Positions 11,388 through 22,544 of a DNA stretch of 64,000 nucleotides are shown here, piece by piece; the first letter of the stretch is position 1, and each line of letters begins with the position of its first letter. Source of the stretch: Catonia carolina (Eukaryota; Arthropoda; Insecta; Hemiptera; Achilidae); assembly GCA_035578175.1 (NCBI GenBank), contig JAQMRL010000006.1, positions 28,515,393 through 28,579,392 on the forward strand. The letters are read 5' to 3'. Under the pieces are notes generated by a model. That model ran no database searches and was not told the DNA's origin. It was given only the letters and a program-made list of their open reading frames with translations. Position numbers and translations under genes: made by a program.

Positions 11388-12220
11388 CCCAAGTTTCCAC
11401 CGGATATACACATTTTCAGACCCCCTGAACCCAAAAATTATGTTTTTAGCAATTGGTCTGGGTGTTAGAACAAAATATCTCAAGAACGGAACATCGTACG
11501 AAGTTGAAACTTAAAACTTAAAGTTAGATACTACTAGAGGACCCAACACGAATATTTTCATCAAAATCGATCAACCGGAAGTAGTAGTTTATTCGTGTAC
11601 TTTTTCACTTTTTTGCAATGTTTTCAAAAATGGCTCCTACGATGTTTTTAAAAATCGCCACATTTACTACATAGGGTATCTTATGTTCTACAAGATAGGG
11701 TAGGCGCCATATTTTCTGAAATTCTTGGGGAGGTTGTGCTCTCATAGAAAAAAATTGCTTTTAAGATTGTGGCTTTTAATTTGCATTTTAGGGCAAAAGT
11801 GTATTATAATAAAATTAAAGTTGTAGACAATTTAAAAACCTACAACGTTTATTTTAAATATTCTTTGTTCGAGTGTAACGCTGAGTTTAACAGTAATTAG
11901 TGATTTTCTGTTTTCTTTCACGGAAATTTGTAAAAAATAAATTTTTTAAGACTTCGGCCTTAGTGTGCATTTTATGACAAAAATTTATAAAATAAAATTT
12001 ATAGATCTGCAACTTTTATCTTAATTTTTCTCTACAGAGTCTAGTTTAGCGTCAAGAAGGTTGTTTTCATTTTGCATCATTCACTTATGGTTAAAATAAG
12101 GTTATGTTTTTCAGGTTAGGTTTTTTGTTTATTGATGTTTTATTACTAATGTAAGGTTATATGGAGTATTATTTACATTGGCAAAAGAAAGTCCTGTGAG
12201 TGATTCACACCAGCTTTTTT
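11388..12220 (+). mobile_element. HINE-A copy, 5'-truncated
   Basis: It enters the family at TTTCCACCGGATATACAC, lacks the 5' 13-mer, and ends with GGCAAAAGAAAGT, a damaged hairpin and CAGCTTTTTT. A B-SINE begins 6 bases further on. The 110- and 64-codon minus frames over the left edge are repeat shadows. Confidence 0.8.
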
Positions 12221-12225
12221 ATTGT

Positions 12226-12573
12226 TATTTAGGTCAACAGCCGAGTGAGGTGGTTTACCATTGCCTTCCTCACTGAGTATAAACGTAGCTACGCTTATCA
12301 GCATGCCAGGCTCTCAGAAAAGCATCTACTTTGCACCCTAAAAATGACAACTTCACTTCATTCACCACAGGGTCTGGCTGTATAGTGAAATTCATTACTC
12401 TTAGAGGAGATAACTTTGACTAGTGTCTTTTATACCTTTACCTCTTCTGTTCTTAAACTATTCAGTCATATAATAGGCTGACCACGTAATAAGAAACAGA
12501 ACTATTTTTTGTAGTCCTGGAACTAGCTGACTGAGTGCAAAATAATTCAACACTCGACCTGCCTGTTATCTGC
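12226..12573 (-). mobile_element. B-SINE copy, internally deleted
   Basis: The minus-strand element's 3' end (CTAAATAACAAT) abuts the 3' terminus of a HINE-A copy. About 45 bases holding the AGTAAAACCTCTACAGGTTC segment are missing near its 3' end. Possible diverged target duplication CTTTTTTATTGTTA / CTTTTTTATTATTA. Confidence 0.7.
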
Positions 12574-12652
12574 ATAATTTTTTTTTAAACTTTTTTATTA
12601 TTAGGCTTAAAATATAAATTGTGGCTCTCATATAATATTAACAAGATACGTG

Positions 12653-13042
12653 TTTAGGACATCAGCCTGTAGGCTGGTTTGAACCTGTAGAGGTTTTACT
12701 AAGTAAAATGAGGAGTGAGGTGGTTTACCATTGCCTTCCTCACTGAGTTGAAAGAGTATGCTTATCAGCATGCCGGGCCCTCTGAAAAGCACATATTTTC
12801 CACTCTACAAACGACACCTTCACTTCATTCACCACAGGGTCTGGCTGTATAATGAAATTCATTACTTTCAGAGGAGATTAACTCTGATTAGTGCCTTCTA
12901 CACCTCTACCTCTTCTGCTCTTAAATGATTCAGTCATTTTATTGGCTGACCATGTGATATGAAACAGAACTATTTATTTTAGCCCTGCGACAAACAGATT
13001 GAGTGTAAATAATTTGACACTCCACCTGTCTGTTATGGGCAG
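12653..13042 (-). mobile_element. B-SINE, full length with target duplication
   Basis: Flanked by TAACAAGATACGTG (12639-12652) and TAACAAGATACATG (13043-13056), a 14-bp duplication with one mismatch. In sense orientation the element runs from CTGCCCATAACAGACAGGTG to GTCCTAAACA. Variable-length duplications and an A-rich 3' end indicate target-primed reverse transcription, as in SINEs and LINEs. Confidence 0.85.
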
Positions 13043-13056
13043 TAACAAGATACATG

Positions 13057-13786
13057 AAAATAAATGATGGTTGTTTCCCAAAATTGAAGAACCGAATATG
13101 TAACAAAGCTCATTATTTTGAAACAAACTTGGCTTATATTAATGCAGATTTGTACAATTTCCCAAAATTATTCAATTATAATTTTAAAATATATTCAAGT
13201 TACTGTTGTGAACGTTTATTACAGCCTATTATATTCAACAGAATTGATATAGTTGTATGGTGTAATTTTGCCGAATGATAACAAAACATTATGGGTAATA
13301 GGCAATGTTGCAGCGATGAACACGATTGTGGTGAAGAGAGATCTAGACCAAGAGGACGTGAAATGCGTGCAAAGTCCGTAATTACTACATTACAGTATTA
13401 ATATGTGGCGTGTATAATTAAATGCAGATACTTAGTACATTATTAACACCTAAAGCTGCTGAAATTATTGCGTATGCAAATTAAATGTTAAAAGTTGCTT
13501 TATGTAACGGATGATTTATTATATGCAATTTAGTAAATTTAAAACATTTACTCAACCGTAAAGATTGGTTTCATTAATATTCCAAAATTAATAGCCTGGA
13601 TTATTAGTGATCGACTAACAAAACAGATGATAAGTAATTCTAATTAGGAAAATTTTAGGGTATTAAAATATCTATGAAAGTCATCTCTTCCCTATTATGT
13701 AATATAAAAACGAAGGAAAATATTTTCACTACCACACAAATTACTTTTTAATTTCTTCAAAATTATAGTTTAAGAGTACATATAAG
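13057..13786. other. AT-rich stretch, nothing recognised
   Basis: A 74-codon plus frame at 13054-13278 starts inside the B-SINE target duplication and has no recognisable motif. Nothing else is supported. Confidence 0.5.
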
Positions 13787-14212
13787 AAAAAAATCTGGTG
13801 TGAAACAATCAGTAAACTTTCTCTTGCCAATGTAAATAATGACCAATATACCCTAATATTAGTAATAAAACGTAAGAAATAAACAAAAAAAAAATCTCAA
13901 AAAACATCACCTCATTTTAATCATGAGTGAAAGACGTAAAACGAAAATCAACCTTAGTTTGGCTTTATAACACGCAAAATCACGCTAAACTAGGTTCTGT
14001 AGAGAAAAATGTTGTAAACAAAAGTTGTGATATTCTGTTCACGCACTTACACGCATCCCTAAAACATGTTTTAAACATGTGCTAAAAACATGTTTTTTGG
14101 GTTCAGGGGGTCTGAAAACGAGTAGATCCGGTGAAAACCCGATTTCGAAAAATCGACATGAAAATAATAAGTTGTTCCTATATAGGGCCTACTCATATAG
14201 GCAAGAGAAAGT
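13787..14212 (-). mobile_element. HINE-A copy, both ends, large internal deletion
   Basis: Plus strand: AATCTGGTGTGAAACAATCA, ACTTTCTCTTGCC, then a jump from the GTAGAGAAAAATG block straight to GATATTCTGTTCACG, and an end at GGCAAGAGAAAGT. About half the family length is lost. Confidence 0.8.
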
Positions 14213-14519
14213 AAAAACGAAATAAAAGATTTTTACGAATGTTGCAATCAAATTTAATGAAAGTTAAAAAAGGTTTGAATAATATTTTAATAAGTTCTTA
14301 TACGAGTAATAACATTAAATCTATTCAAAATTAAGATCGTATGATAGTTTAAACTTACCTTAATAATGAATAATATCAAATGGAGGATACTTGAGAATCA
14401 TCTTACCTGAAAACACAAAATTAGTCTGTTAGTAAAAAAGTATTTGAAATGAAAGGAGTAAAGTAAGAAAAAAGAGGTTTGAAACAATGAGGAATCTGGA
14501 AAAAGTCAAGGAAGAAGGC

Positions 14520-15250
14520 AGATCTCTATTACAATCCTTCTTGGTTTGGTTTTACGATTCTTATGTTATTCCCAATAATTCTTCATATTTTGGGATCTGA
14601 TCTGTCTGATTTTATCTGAACATTGACGACGGAGTTCGAGGTTTTTCGGCGATTGTCGTGTATTTATCTTTAAACAACTTAAGCTGCTCAGATTTTCTAA
14701 AAGATCTTGTTCTGCAATGTTAAGTTCTTGCATATCTTTCTTTATTTCGGTCAACCTTAGAGGATTTTTCGACGAGTTAATTATAGAAATGAATTCTTTT
14801 GTTACTCGATTGTCCGGTATTCTAAGTAAATGCCTGAAGAAAGAAATTCGTTTCTTCTGCATGATGTCAGTAATTGGCTCGATTTCATGGTAGAGTTCAG
14901 AATTAGACATTAAGATCCAGATATCGTTGAGTTTCCGTATTTTGTTTATGCAAGTCCTAAGGATTCAACTTTCCATCTTTAGAATTTCTCTCATTTCGTT
15001 TTAGTTTTTAAACTAGAAATAGTTTCGCAGCAGTAAGTGGGTTTGGGTTGTACTATCGTTTTAAAGTGTTGCAGTTCAGATTGTATAAATAGGTCTTTTT
15101 TCTTGTAAGTGTTCTATTCAGTTGCTAAGCTATCGGTATTTGTTAATTCTAATTTCCAGGTCGCTTTCTCATTTCTGTTGTAAGTTATTGTCTCAATAAG
15201 ATATTTTAATTCTTCGACAATATCGAGTAAGTTACCATTTATATTTTACA
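14520..15250 (-). pseudogene. LINE reverse transcriptase C-terminal region, degenerate
   Basis: Minus-strand reading with several frame changes. From the 5' side (about 15250) one sees an EELKYLIETITYNRNEKA-like segment, then KKDLFIQSELQHFKTIVQP, an ILRTCINK segment, and an uninterrupted 114-codon frame at 14566-14910 containing EIEPITDIMQKKRISFFRHL and ending QNMKNYWE. Order and spacing match the region downstream of the RT catalytic domain in insect non-LTR elements. The frame at 14566-14910 resembles the remnant at 37971-38530 (DIEPIIEAMHKKRRSYFRHI). A stop after NYWE interrupts the last residues. Confidence 0.65.
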
Positions 15251-16136
15251 ACCATTAGTTACTCGCTCTCTTATAATGGAACTCTATTTATAGCGGCGGA
15301 ACCTCATGGTCCCTTCAATTCCGCTGAAGAGAGATTTTATTGTAGGTACTATAACTTTGTAAAAAAGTGAATAATTCTATTATTACAAAATTTATGTACA
15401 TTTTTGGAATATTCCTTAAAATGTTTATGAATATTATATTCATTGGTGTCAAATATATTTTTTGAGAGAGAAAAATATACTTCTTTAATTTATTAAAATA
15501 CATAAGTTTTAATACGAAAACATATTACGTCTTATAAAATTAAGTTAAATTTTTAAGATAAACATGAAAAGGTAAATGGATTGAAGAAGAACAAGGATGG
15601 AGACGGACGAAAAATGTCAGATTACATTATTGCGGTGAGCTGTTATCACTGGAATCAAGAATACGATGGTTTTGTTCAGAGCAGAGGGCGCTGCAATTTG
15701 TCACAGACAAAGTTAACATATAGAATAAATTTAGGATGAGAGTGCAAGTAAGATAGGAAATAAAAAGTAACCTCAAAAAAAGAAAGATGGTAAAAGAAAT
15801 TCAACGAAAAAAGAAGGAAAACGAGTGTGAATTTGCATCATTTCTTTTTGTACAAGCTTATTTGAGATTGGACTTGGTAGCGTGATTTCAAGGATGGAAG
15901 GAGATGATGTTAGCGTAAAGATGGGAAAGGTACGAGGGGTGGAAAGTAAATTTACAACTTCCCATAAATATTCTGGCCAGCTCAAGTTCCATTGCAACTG
16001 TAGAATACTTCTAGCATCAGTTTTATAATAACGTGCATCATGTTTGTTAGTCTAGGCCTAAATTTTCCCATTTTAATTCAAGTTCATAAAGGATGACATA
16101 ACTGTACATTTTATTAGGATTTAATATTTTGTAATG
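15251..16136. other. AT-rich stretch, nothing recognised
   Basis: Frames at 15315-15503 and 15773-15997 on the minus strand have no recognisable features. No repeat family was identified. Confidence 0.5.
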
Positions 16137-16479
16137 TACTTAATCTGTTAGTTCCAGGGCTACAACAAATAGTTCTGTTTCTTATCACAAGGTCAGTCAA
16201 TAAAATTACTGAATTATTTAAGAACAGAAGAAGTAAAGGTGTAAAATACAATAATCAGAGTTATCTCCTTTGAAAGTAATGCATTTCATTATACAGCCAG
16301 ACCCTGTGGTGACTGTCTCATTTAAAGGGTGGAAAATATAAGCTTTTCAGAGAGCCTGGCATGCTGATAAGCAAAATTTTCAACTCAGTGAGGAAAGCAT
16401 TTGTAAACCACCTTAATCCTCGTTTACAAGCCTCTAATGGTTCCAACCACCCTTTCGGCTGATGACCTAAACAAAAATA
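16137..16479 (+). mobile_element. B-SINE copy, 5'-truncated
   Basis: It starts at the TTAATCTGTTAGTTCCAGGG segment and ends with TGATGACCTAAACAAAAATAA. Its tail runs directly into a 5'-truncated HINE-A copy at 16481. Confidence 0.75.
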
Positions 16480-16480
16480 A

Positions 16481-17184
16481 AGGAAAGTATTATGTTCGTT
16501 TTTTTATAATCAAGCTTTCACCGAAAATACACATTTTCAGGCCCCTGAACCCCAAAAATTATCTTTTTTATTAAAGGTGTAAAATACAATAATCAGAGTT
16601 ATCTCCTTTGAAAGTAATAAATTTCAATCTACGAGATAGGGTAGGCGCCATGTCTGCTGAAATTCTTGGAAAGGCTAATTTCTCGTAGAAAAAAAATGTT
16701 ATTTTTTTTAAATTTCGGCTTTAATATACATTTTAAAGCACAAGAGCACATAAAAAAAGTTGTAGACAATTTAAAAACCTATAAATTTTATTTGAATTTT
16801 TTTTTTATAACGCTCAGTTCAGCGGTAATTAGTAATTTTCTGTTTTCTTATGAAAATATAAATAAAAAATGGTTTTTTAAAGATTTCAGCCTTAGTATGC
16901 ATTTTACAACAAAAGTGTATATAATCAAATGAATAGAAAACTAAAAGATCTACAACTTTTATTTCAAGCATTTTTCTCTACAGATCCTAGTTTAGCGTGA
17001 AAGAGTGATTTTGCGTATTATTAAGCCAAACTAAGGTTGATTTTCATTTTGCATTATTTACTCATGATTAAAATGAGGTTAGTTTTTTTGTTTATTTCTA
17101 ATGTGTTAATTCTAATGTTAGGTATATTTTTCATCATTTTCATTGGAAAGAGAAAGTCGTGTGAGTGTTTCACACCATATTTTT
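16481..17184 (+). mobile_element. HINE-A copy, rearranged
   Basis: It enters the family at AGGAAAGTATTATGTTCG and ends with AAGAGAAAGT, an intact hairpin GTGTGAGTGTTTCACAC and a T-run. The segment at 16577-16625 duplicates B-SINE sequence (GTGTAAAATACAATAATCAG occurs also at 16240), so a piece of the adjacent B-SINE was copied into this element, replacing the GT tract region. Confidence 0.75.
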
Positions 17185-17513
17185 AAATATTGTATGCGTT
17201 GACCTTTTCCTTTGCAACCAATTTCTGAACCAAATCGTTCTGTTTTTCTTCTTTTTTTGTACAACACTTTCAGTTCGAAGTATGTTAGCGCAAAGTATTT
17301 TTTTAACCACTCTTCTTAAGATATGAACTGTGTGATCAGTCGTGTATTTTGCGACAACATTGTACGAGAACTAGGTACTGAAAAAATGCGAGTAAACGCG
17401 TGCAGTAGCAATCTACTTTAACGCCAGCAGCTTACACTTGTGTGACCGGGCGAGGCGAGTCGAGCTACTGTCATGCGAGTGCACTGCTGTCCACTGTCAG
17501 ATCAGCAACTGGT
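17185..17513. other. Unassigned stretch with a CpG-richer patch
   Basis: From about 17390 to 17510 GC and CpG content rise (GGGCGAGGCGAGTCGAGCTA) against the AT-rich background. A B-SINE has inserted at its right edge. No gene or promoter motif can be assigned. Confidence 0.35.
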
Positions 17514-17524
17514 ATTGTGTAACC

Positions 17525-17914
17525 CTGCCCATAACAGACAGGTGGAGTGTCAAATTATTTACACTCAATCTGTTCGTTGCAGGGCTAAAATAAATAGTTC
17601 TGTTTCTTATTACATGGTCAGTCAATTAAATTACTGAATCATTTAAGAACAGAAAAGGTAGAGGTGTAAAAGACACTAACAGAGTTATCTCCTCTGAAAG
17701 TAATGAATTTCATTATACAGCCAGAACCTGTGGTGAATGAAGTGAAGGTGCCATTTGTAGAGTGGAAAATATGTGCTTTTCAGAGAGCCCGGCATTCTGA
17801 TAAGCGTACTTTTCCACTCAGTGAGGAAGGCATGGTAAACTACCTTACTCCTCGTTTTACTTAGTAAAACCTCTACAGGTTCAAACCAGCCTTTCGGCTG
17901 TTAACCTAAACAAC
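17525..17914 (+). mobile_element. B-SINE, full length with 11-bp target duplication
   Basis: ATTGTGTAACC flanks both sides (17514-17524 and 17915-17925). The element runs from CTGCCCATAACAGACAGGTG to TTAACCTAAACAAC. Starting at ATGAATTTCATTATACAGCC (17709) it carries the family reading frame, broken here by one missing base in GAAGGC(A)ATGG near 17830. No tRNA-like A and B boxes are evident at its 5' end. Confidence 0.85.
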
Positions 17915-17979
17915 ATTGTGTAACCAGGCCTGTAGTTACTACAAAAGAATATCAACGGATCAATTTCAACAAATTTTCT

Positions 17980-18244
17980 TTTTTTTTGTAATTCCTAATT
18001 TGTGTACGTTGCAATCTGTTCAATTTAAGAACAATAAGCAACCCCATGACCCAATGAGGTGAGGATGATGTGTATGACGTGTAAATGAGGTGTAGTCTTG
18101 TACAGACTCAGGTCGACCATTCCTGAGAGAGTATGGTTAATTGAACCCCAACCATGAAAGTACACCGGTAACCACTCTCTAGCATTCAAATCCGTATAAA
18201 AGTAACTACCTTTATTAGGATTTGAACCAGGAACCTTCGTCTCC
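17980..18244 (-). mobile_element. SINE-2 copy lacking most of the tRNA head
   Basis: The minus-strand body and 3' end are well conserved (GTAATCCTAATAAAG...GGAATTACAAAAAAA). The element begins at GGAGACGAAGGTTCC, so the A-box part is missing while the B box GGTTCAAATCC at about 18220-18230 remains. The 74-codon minus frame at 18025-18249 recurs in other SINE-2 copies and is not a gene. Confidence 0.75.
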
Positions 18245-18990
18245 AACAAATTTAATATTAATATTTAATATTTCAACAAATTTAATATTAAGTTGTAATT
18301 ATTTATACGTATAAAATAAATTATAAATACATTATAATAGATCTACGTAATACAATAATATAAGTGTTTAAATATTATATGTTCAGCAAAGAAACTGTAA
18401 TTTGAACTCTCATTTTAAGAACAAAAATAACTTTAATAGAGTAGATGAAATATTATATAAACGTATGGTTAAAATGTATTCAGATTTAAGAATTTTATTT
18501 AAATATAACCGAGGTTATAATAATATTAACAAAATTTTAGAATTTAACGAAGAAAATTTCACGGAACTTTCAGGTTTGAACTTGTATGATTTGCATTACT
18601 GTATAGTCTAATATAATGTTAATTCTAAGTTAGTTGCAGCAGATGAAAATTAATATGAAGAACAGGAAGTCAGGTTTTGTTTCAATACAAAAGTTTATCT
18701 TTGAAAGGTTTTACTTCACTATAAGTTTACCGAAGTGATGAATTTGATTTTGTTTTATACCAACAAACCACAGGATAGTATACGGTAAAAGGAAAGTTAT
18801 TTTATAAAATATCAATTTGTTTAATATCATTGGTTATAAGAAATAAAAACTGCACTTAAAATAATATAAATAATAATGATCAGATCAAACAATAGATAAA
18901 ACTTACAGAAAGTTTGAAAAGTTATTTTTATTGTATCTTTTACAAGGTAAAGTTATAAAGTTTTGATAAAATGGTACTATATGTAAGTTG
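18245..18990. other. AT-rich stretch, one unrecognised small frame
   Basis: A 69-codon plus frame at 18402-18611 is Asn/Lys/Ile-rich, as expected of AT-rich DNA. A TATTAATATTTAATA... duplication lies at 18247-18295. No gene is supported. Confidence 0.4.
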
Positions 18991-19893
18991 AAAATTTGGT
19001 GTGAAACAATCACACAACTTTCTCTTGCCAATGCAAATAATTAACAATATAACATAACATTAGTAATAAAACATTAGAAATAAACAACCTAATTTTAATC
19101 ATGAGTGAAAGATGCAAAATGAAAATCAACTTTAGTTTGCCTTAAAAATACGGGAAATTTATCTTCCACGCTAATTTGGGCTCTATAGGGAAAATTTTTT
19201 TAAAAATAAAAGTTGTTGATCATTTAATTTCCTGTAAATTTGATTGTATACACTTTTGTCGTAAATGCATACTAAGGCTGAAATCTTGAAAAATCTATAT
19301 TTTACACATATTCGTGAAAAAAAACCCAGAAAATCGCTAATTACCGCTAAACTAAGCGTTTTAAAAAATGTTATAAATAAAAATTGTAGGATTTTTAATT
19401 CTCTACAACTTTCATTATATACACTTTTGCGCTGAAATGCATATTAAAGTCGCAATCTTAAAGAAACAAGTTTTTTTACGAGAAAATAGCCTTCCTAACA
19501 ATTTCAGAAGACATGGCGCCTACCTTATCTTGTAGAGCATAAAAAATTAATTAAATGAGGCGATTTAAAAAAATTCGTAGCAGCCGTTTATGAAAAAATT
19601 GCAAAAAAGTGAATAATTAAACGAATAAACTACTACTTCCGGTTGACCGATTTTGATGAAAATGTTCGTATCGGGTCCGATAGTAGTATCTAAATTAAGT
19701 TTCAAGTTCATACGATGTTCCGTTCTTGAGATATTTTGTTCACACACACAAACACACACAAATCAATCGCTAAAACCTATTTTTTGGGTTCAGGGGGTCT
19801 GAAAACGTGTAAATCCGGTGAACACTCGATTTCGAAAAATCGACATGAAAACAATTCCTTTCTTCCTACATATTCATATAGGCACGAGAAAGT
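18991..19893 (-). mobile_element. HINE-A, complete copy
   Basis: Plus strand: TTGGTGTGAAACAATCACAC and ACTTTCTCTTGCC at the left; CATATAGGCACGAGAAAGT at the right. The microsatellite is short (CA tract near 19740). The minus frame at 19565-19759 is the family's recurring open frame (EQNISRTEHR...KIGQPEVVV), also open at 4819, 31177, 46003 and 58648. Confidence 0.85.
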
Positions 19894-20682
19894 AAAAATA
19901 TCAAAATTTAAACAAAATAAAAACAACACGAAATCATTTTAATTAATTAATTTTTAAATAAAAATTAATTAAGACAGTTGTATATAATTGATGAACATTT
20001 TTTTTTGTTTTAAATAGACCTACACAAACACCTTATGCCGAAGAAATCCATTAGTGAGAAGTGAAAGAAAATGAAAATAAAGGTAATTTTTAGAGACGAC
20101 AGTAAAGTTTTAGGAAGGGGCGTTTCAAAGTAGAATTTAAGGATGAGAATTTGAAGAATTGAAAACGAAAGTTTTACTTCTTAACACTTATTCAACACGC
20201 TTTATAGCTACGTTTCTTTTTCTGTTACAGTTTTCGACATCATTTTCTTATATCGCCTTTATAACTCGATAAAGGAAACTGTTTTTTTTTTACTTTCAAT
20301 ACTTTATCTAACGTTATTTTCTATATGCTTATTGAATAATAACATCTTACCGTGTTTCTTTCTACGATTAGTAAAGAATTAATTTTATGTAATATTCATG
20401 AATATAGATGGGATATTAGAGAGTCGTTACGTTACAACAGTTATCTTTAAAAGATAAGAAAATAATTTTTGTTTCTAAACTGTTATTCCTTAGTTTCTAT
20501 TCTTTTCAGGAAAGTTATAGAAATGTTTCCTCCGTTGAAAATAAAGTACCTTTTTTCAGTCACGTGCGGATACGAGGTGGAAATCTTAAATTGAAAGGCT
20601 TAAGTATATATTAAATTGACTAGAATTTTACGAATTTTTTTAAAACATGAAGCCAAGTTTAAATAAATCTTTATTATAACTT
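19894..20682. other. AT-rich stretch, nothing recognised
   Basis: No supported gene or repeat. Confidence 0.5.
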
Positions 20683-20759
20683 AAAAATCTGGTGTGAAAC
20701 ACTCACACAACTTTCTATAGCCAATGTAAATAATGGACATTATTAAAAAACGGAAAAAT

Positions 20760-20928
20760 GGCCGTTTCCATGACGTAGTGAATATCGCGCTAGCCTACTA
20801 AGCAGAGGTCCCAGGTTCGATTCCCGGCTAGGGTTTGGAAATAATTACACACCAAAACCCATCATTACAGCTTATTAAACCACCGTAGTCACTAATGATC
20901 AAGCTGTTCATGCGACTTTAAAGAAACA
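20760..20928 (+). mobile_element. SINE-1 inserted in HINE-A
   Basis: The tRNA-like head has an A-box-like TGACGTAGTGAATATCGCGC and a B box GGTTCGATTCC at 20814-20824. The body includes CACCGTAGTCACTAATGATC and TTTAAAGAAAC, shared with the copy at 50393. The 3' part does not close an acceptor stem with the 5' end, so this is a SINE head and not a tRNA gene. Confidence 0.8.
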
Positions 20929-21022
20929 AAAAACTAACCTCAAAAAACATAACCTAATTTTAATTATGAGTGAATGATGCAAAATGAAAACCAATCTTAG
21001 TTTGGCTTAATAATATGGAAAT

Positions 21023-21403
21023 ATGCCCATAACAGGCAGGTGGGGGTGTTAAATTAATTGCACTCGATCTGTTGGTTCCAGGGCTATAAAAATAGTTATG
21101 TTTCTTATTACATAGTCAGTCAATTATATGACTGAACTATTTTAGAATAGAAGAGGTAGAGGTGAAAAGATTTGAAAAAAAAGAGTTGTCTCCTCTGAGA
21201 GTAATGAATTTCACTATATAGCCAGACCCTGTGGTGAATAAAGTGAAGGTGTCATTTGCAGGGTGGAAAATGGGTGGTTTTCGGATGGCCTGGCATACTG
21301 ATATTCAGTGAGAAAGGCAATAGTAAACCACCTCACTCCTCGTTTTTACTTAGTAAAACCTCTAGAGGTTCAAACCAGCCATTCGGCTGTTGACCTAAAC
21401 AAC
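21023..21403 (+). mobile_element. B-SINE inserted in HINE-A, ~14-bp target duplication
   Basis: AATAATATGGAAAT (21009-21022) and AATAATAAGGAAAAT (21404-21418) flank the element, and the duplicated bases belong to the HINE-A sequence around it. Several deletions, for example around TGATATTCAGTGAG, disrupt the family reading frame. Confidence 0.85.
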
Positions 21404-21485
21404 AATAATAAGGAAAATCTTTGATGCCAAACGAGGCTCTGTAGAGAAAATGCCTAAAATAAAAATTGTAAATTTTTTAAAATTA

Positions 21486-22544
21486 TATTGATATCAAAAT
21501 TTAAGTCAAAATGTCTGCGACTGATTTACTGAAACCCCATGGTGTGTTTCTAACGAAATAATACATAAACACTTAAACATTTTATTTTTAAAAGAAGAAA
21601 TTAAAAGCCGTTTTACAAAACATCTGGCAAAATTAGAGAGATATAAAATCCATCTGCAATTAATTTTCTTGATAATAGTGACGACATTTACACACTAAAG
21701 CGTTTTATAACATTGAGTTTACTCGTAGCTGCTCGATTAATTTAATTGATAAATCATCACAGTCATTATAATCATTGTAATTATCATCTTCTTTTATCAA
21801 GATCAAAATTTAATTAAATAATACTAAGTTTTTATTTTTTATCTTTTTAATGAAATATTAAGGTTTGTATGAGTACTTTCAAAGTTAAATTTACATATTA
21901 TTAATATAATTTTTGCTTAACGTTTTTGTATTTTATTTTTAACTGATCAAAAAAAATTGATAACGGTTTTTCAATAACAGTATTAATTCTTGTAAATAAA
22001 ATATTCTCACAAATTACAGAATAATGGAAGAGTCATTAAGTTCAACTGCCTAATATCAAAAAGGCTGAAATAGCAGAATAGCATGTTAAAGTAGAATCTT
22101 TTAGCAATACCATCAACGGCTATAATAATTTATTTTTCACATTCGTAGAAACGTTCTTAAACTGACCTATGTGGTTGTTTAAGAATAATAGTTATATAAA
22201 AATTTGTGAAAAAATATTTAAACCTTTTAATAAAAAATGTACAACTATAAACTTTTATATCTTACCTTAGTTGATATATATATTTTATAAGTTTAAAAAT
22301 TCAATTTAGTTTTAAAATGCGAAATTCAAAGGCTAGTGATAGACACTAGGAGAGTATTGATATACTCGTATTTTATTATTAAATACCCTGGTTTTCAGAT
22401 AAGGGGTCGGGTGTGAGGTTATCAACACTTTTATGTACAAATAAACTGTTACAAAACTAAAGAAACAGTCTCAGATGACGGATAGGAATAATGGGTTAAA
22501 GAATCAGAAAGTCCAAAAAAATTAAAAATTGGAAATGACATGTA
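21486..22544. other. AT-rich stretch, nothing recognised
   Basis: Over 1 kb of A/T-rich sequence with no supported feature. Confidence 0.5.

Larger units (their letters stand above)
20683..21485 (-). mobile_element. HINE-A copy split by SINE-1 and B-SINE
   Basis: Three pieces collinear with the family (20683-20759, 20929-21022, 21404-21485) are separated by a SINE-1 and by a B-SINE. Piece 1 holds the 3' end and 13-mer variant ACTTTCTATAGCC; piece 2 the AACTAACCTCAAAAAACATA block; piece 3 the AACGAGGCTCTGTAGAG block. The order proves that HINE-A was present before both retroposons. Confidence 0.8.

Noticed and set aside
17525..17914. B-SINE as a solo LTR (starts TG, ends CA)
   Set aside because: Target duplications vary from 11 to 14-15 bases, copies are 5'-truncated and tails are A-rich, which fit target-primed reverse transcription, not integrase insertion with a fixed-length duplication.
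18025..18249. Small protein with VYF(D/H)GWGSINHTLSG recurring at 18025, 29338, 33973 and 53634
   Set aside because: All lie inside SINE-2 copies in the same place; it is SINE sequence with low stop density.
18991..19893. HINE-A as a classical Helitron
   Set aside because: The reverse reading starts with TC, but no CTRR end follows a 3' hairpin and insertion is not between A and T; the asymmetric inverted motifs fit Helentrons better.
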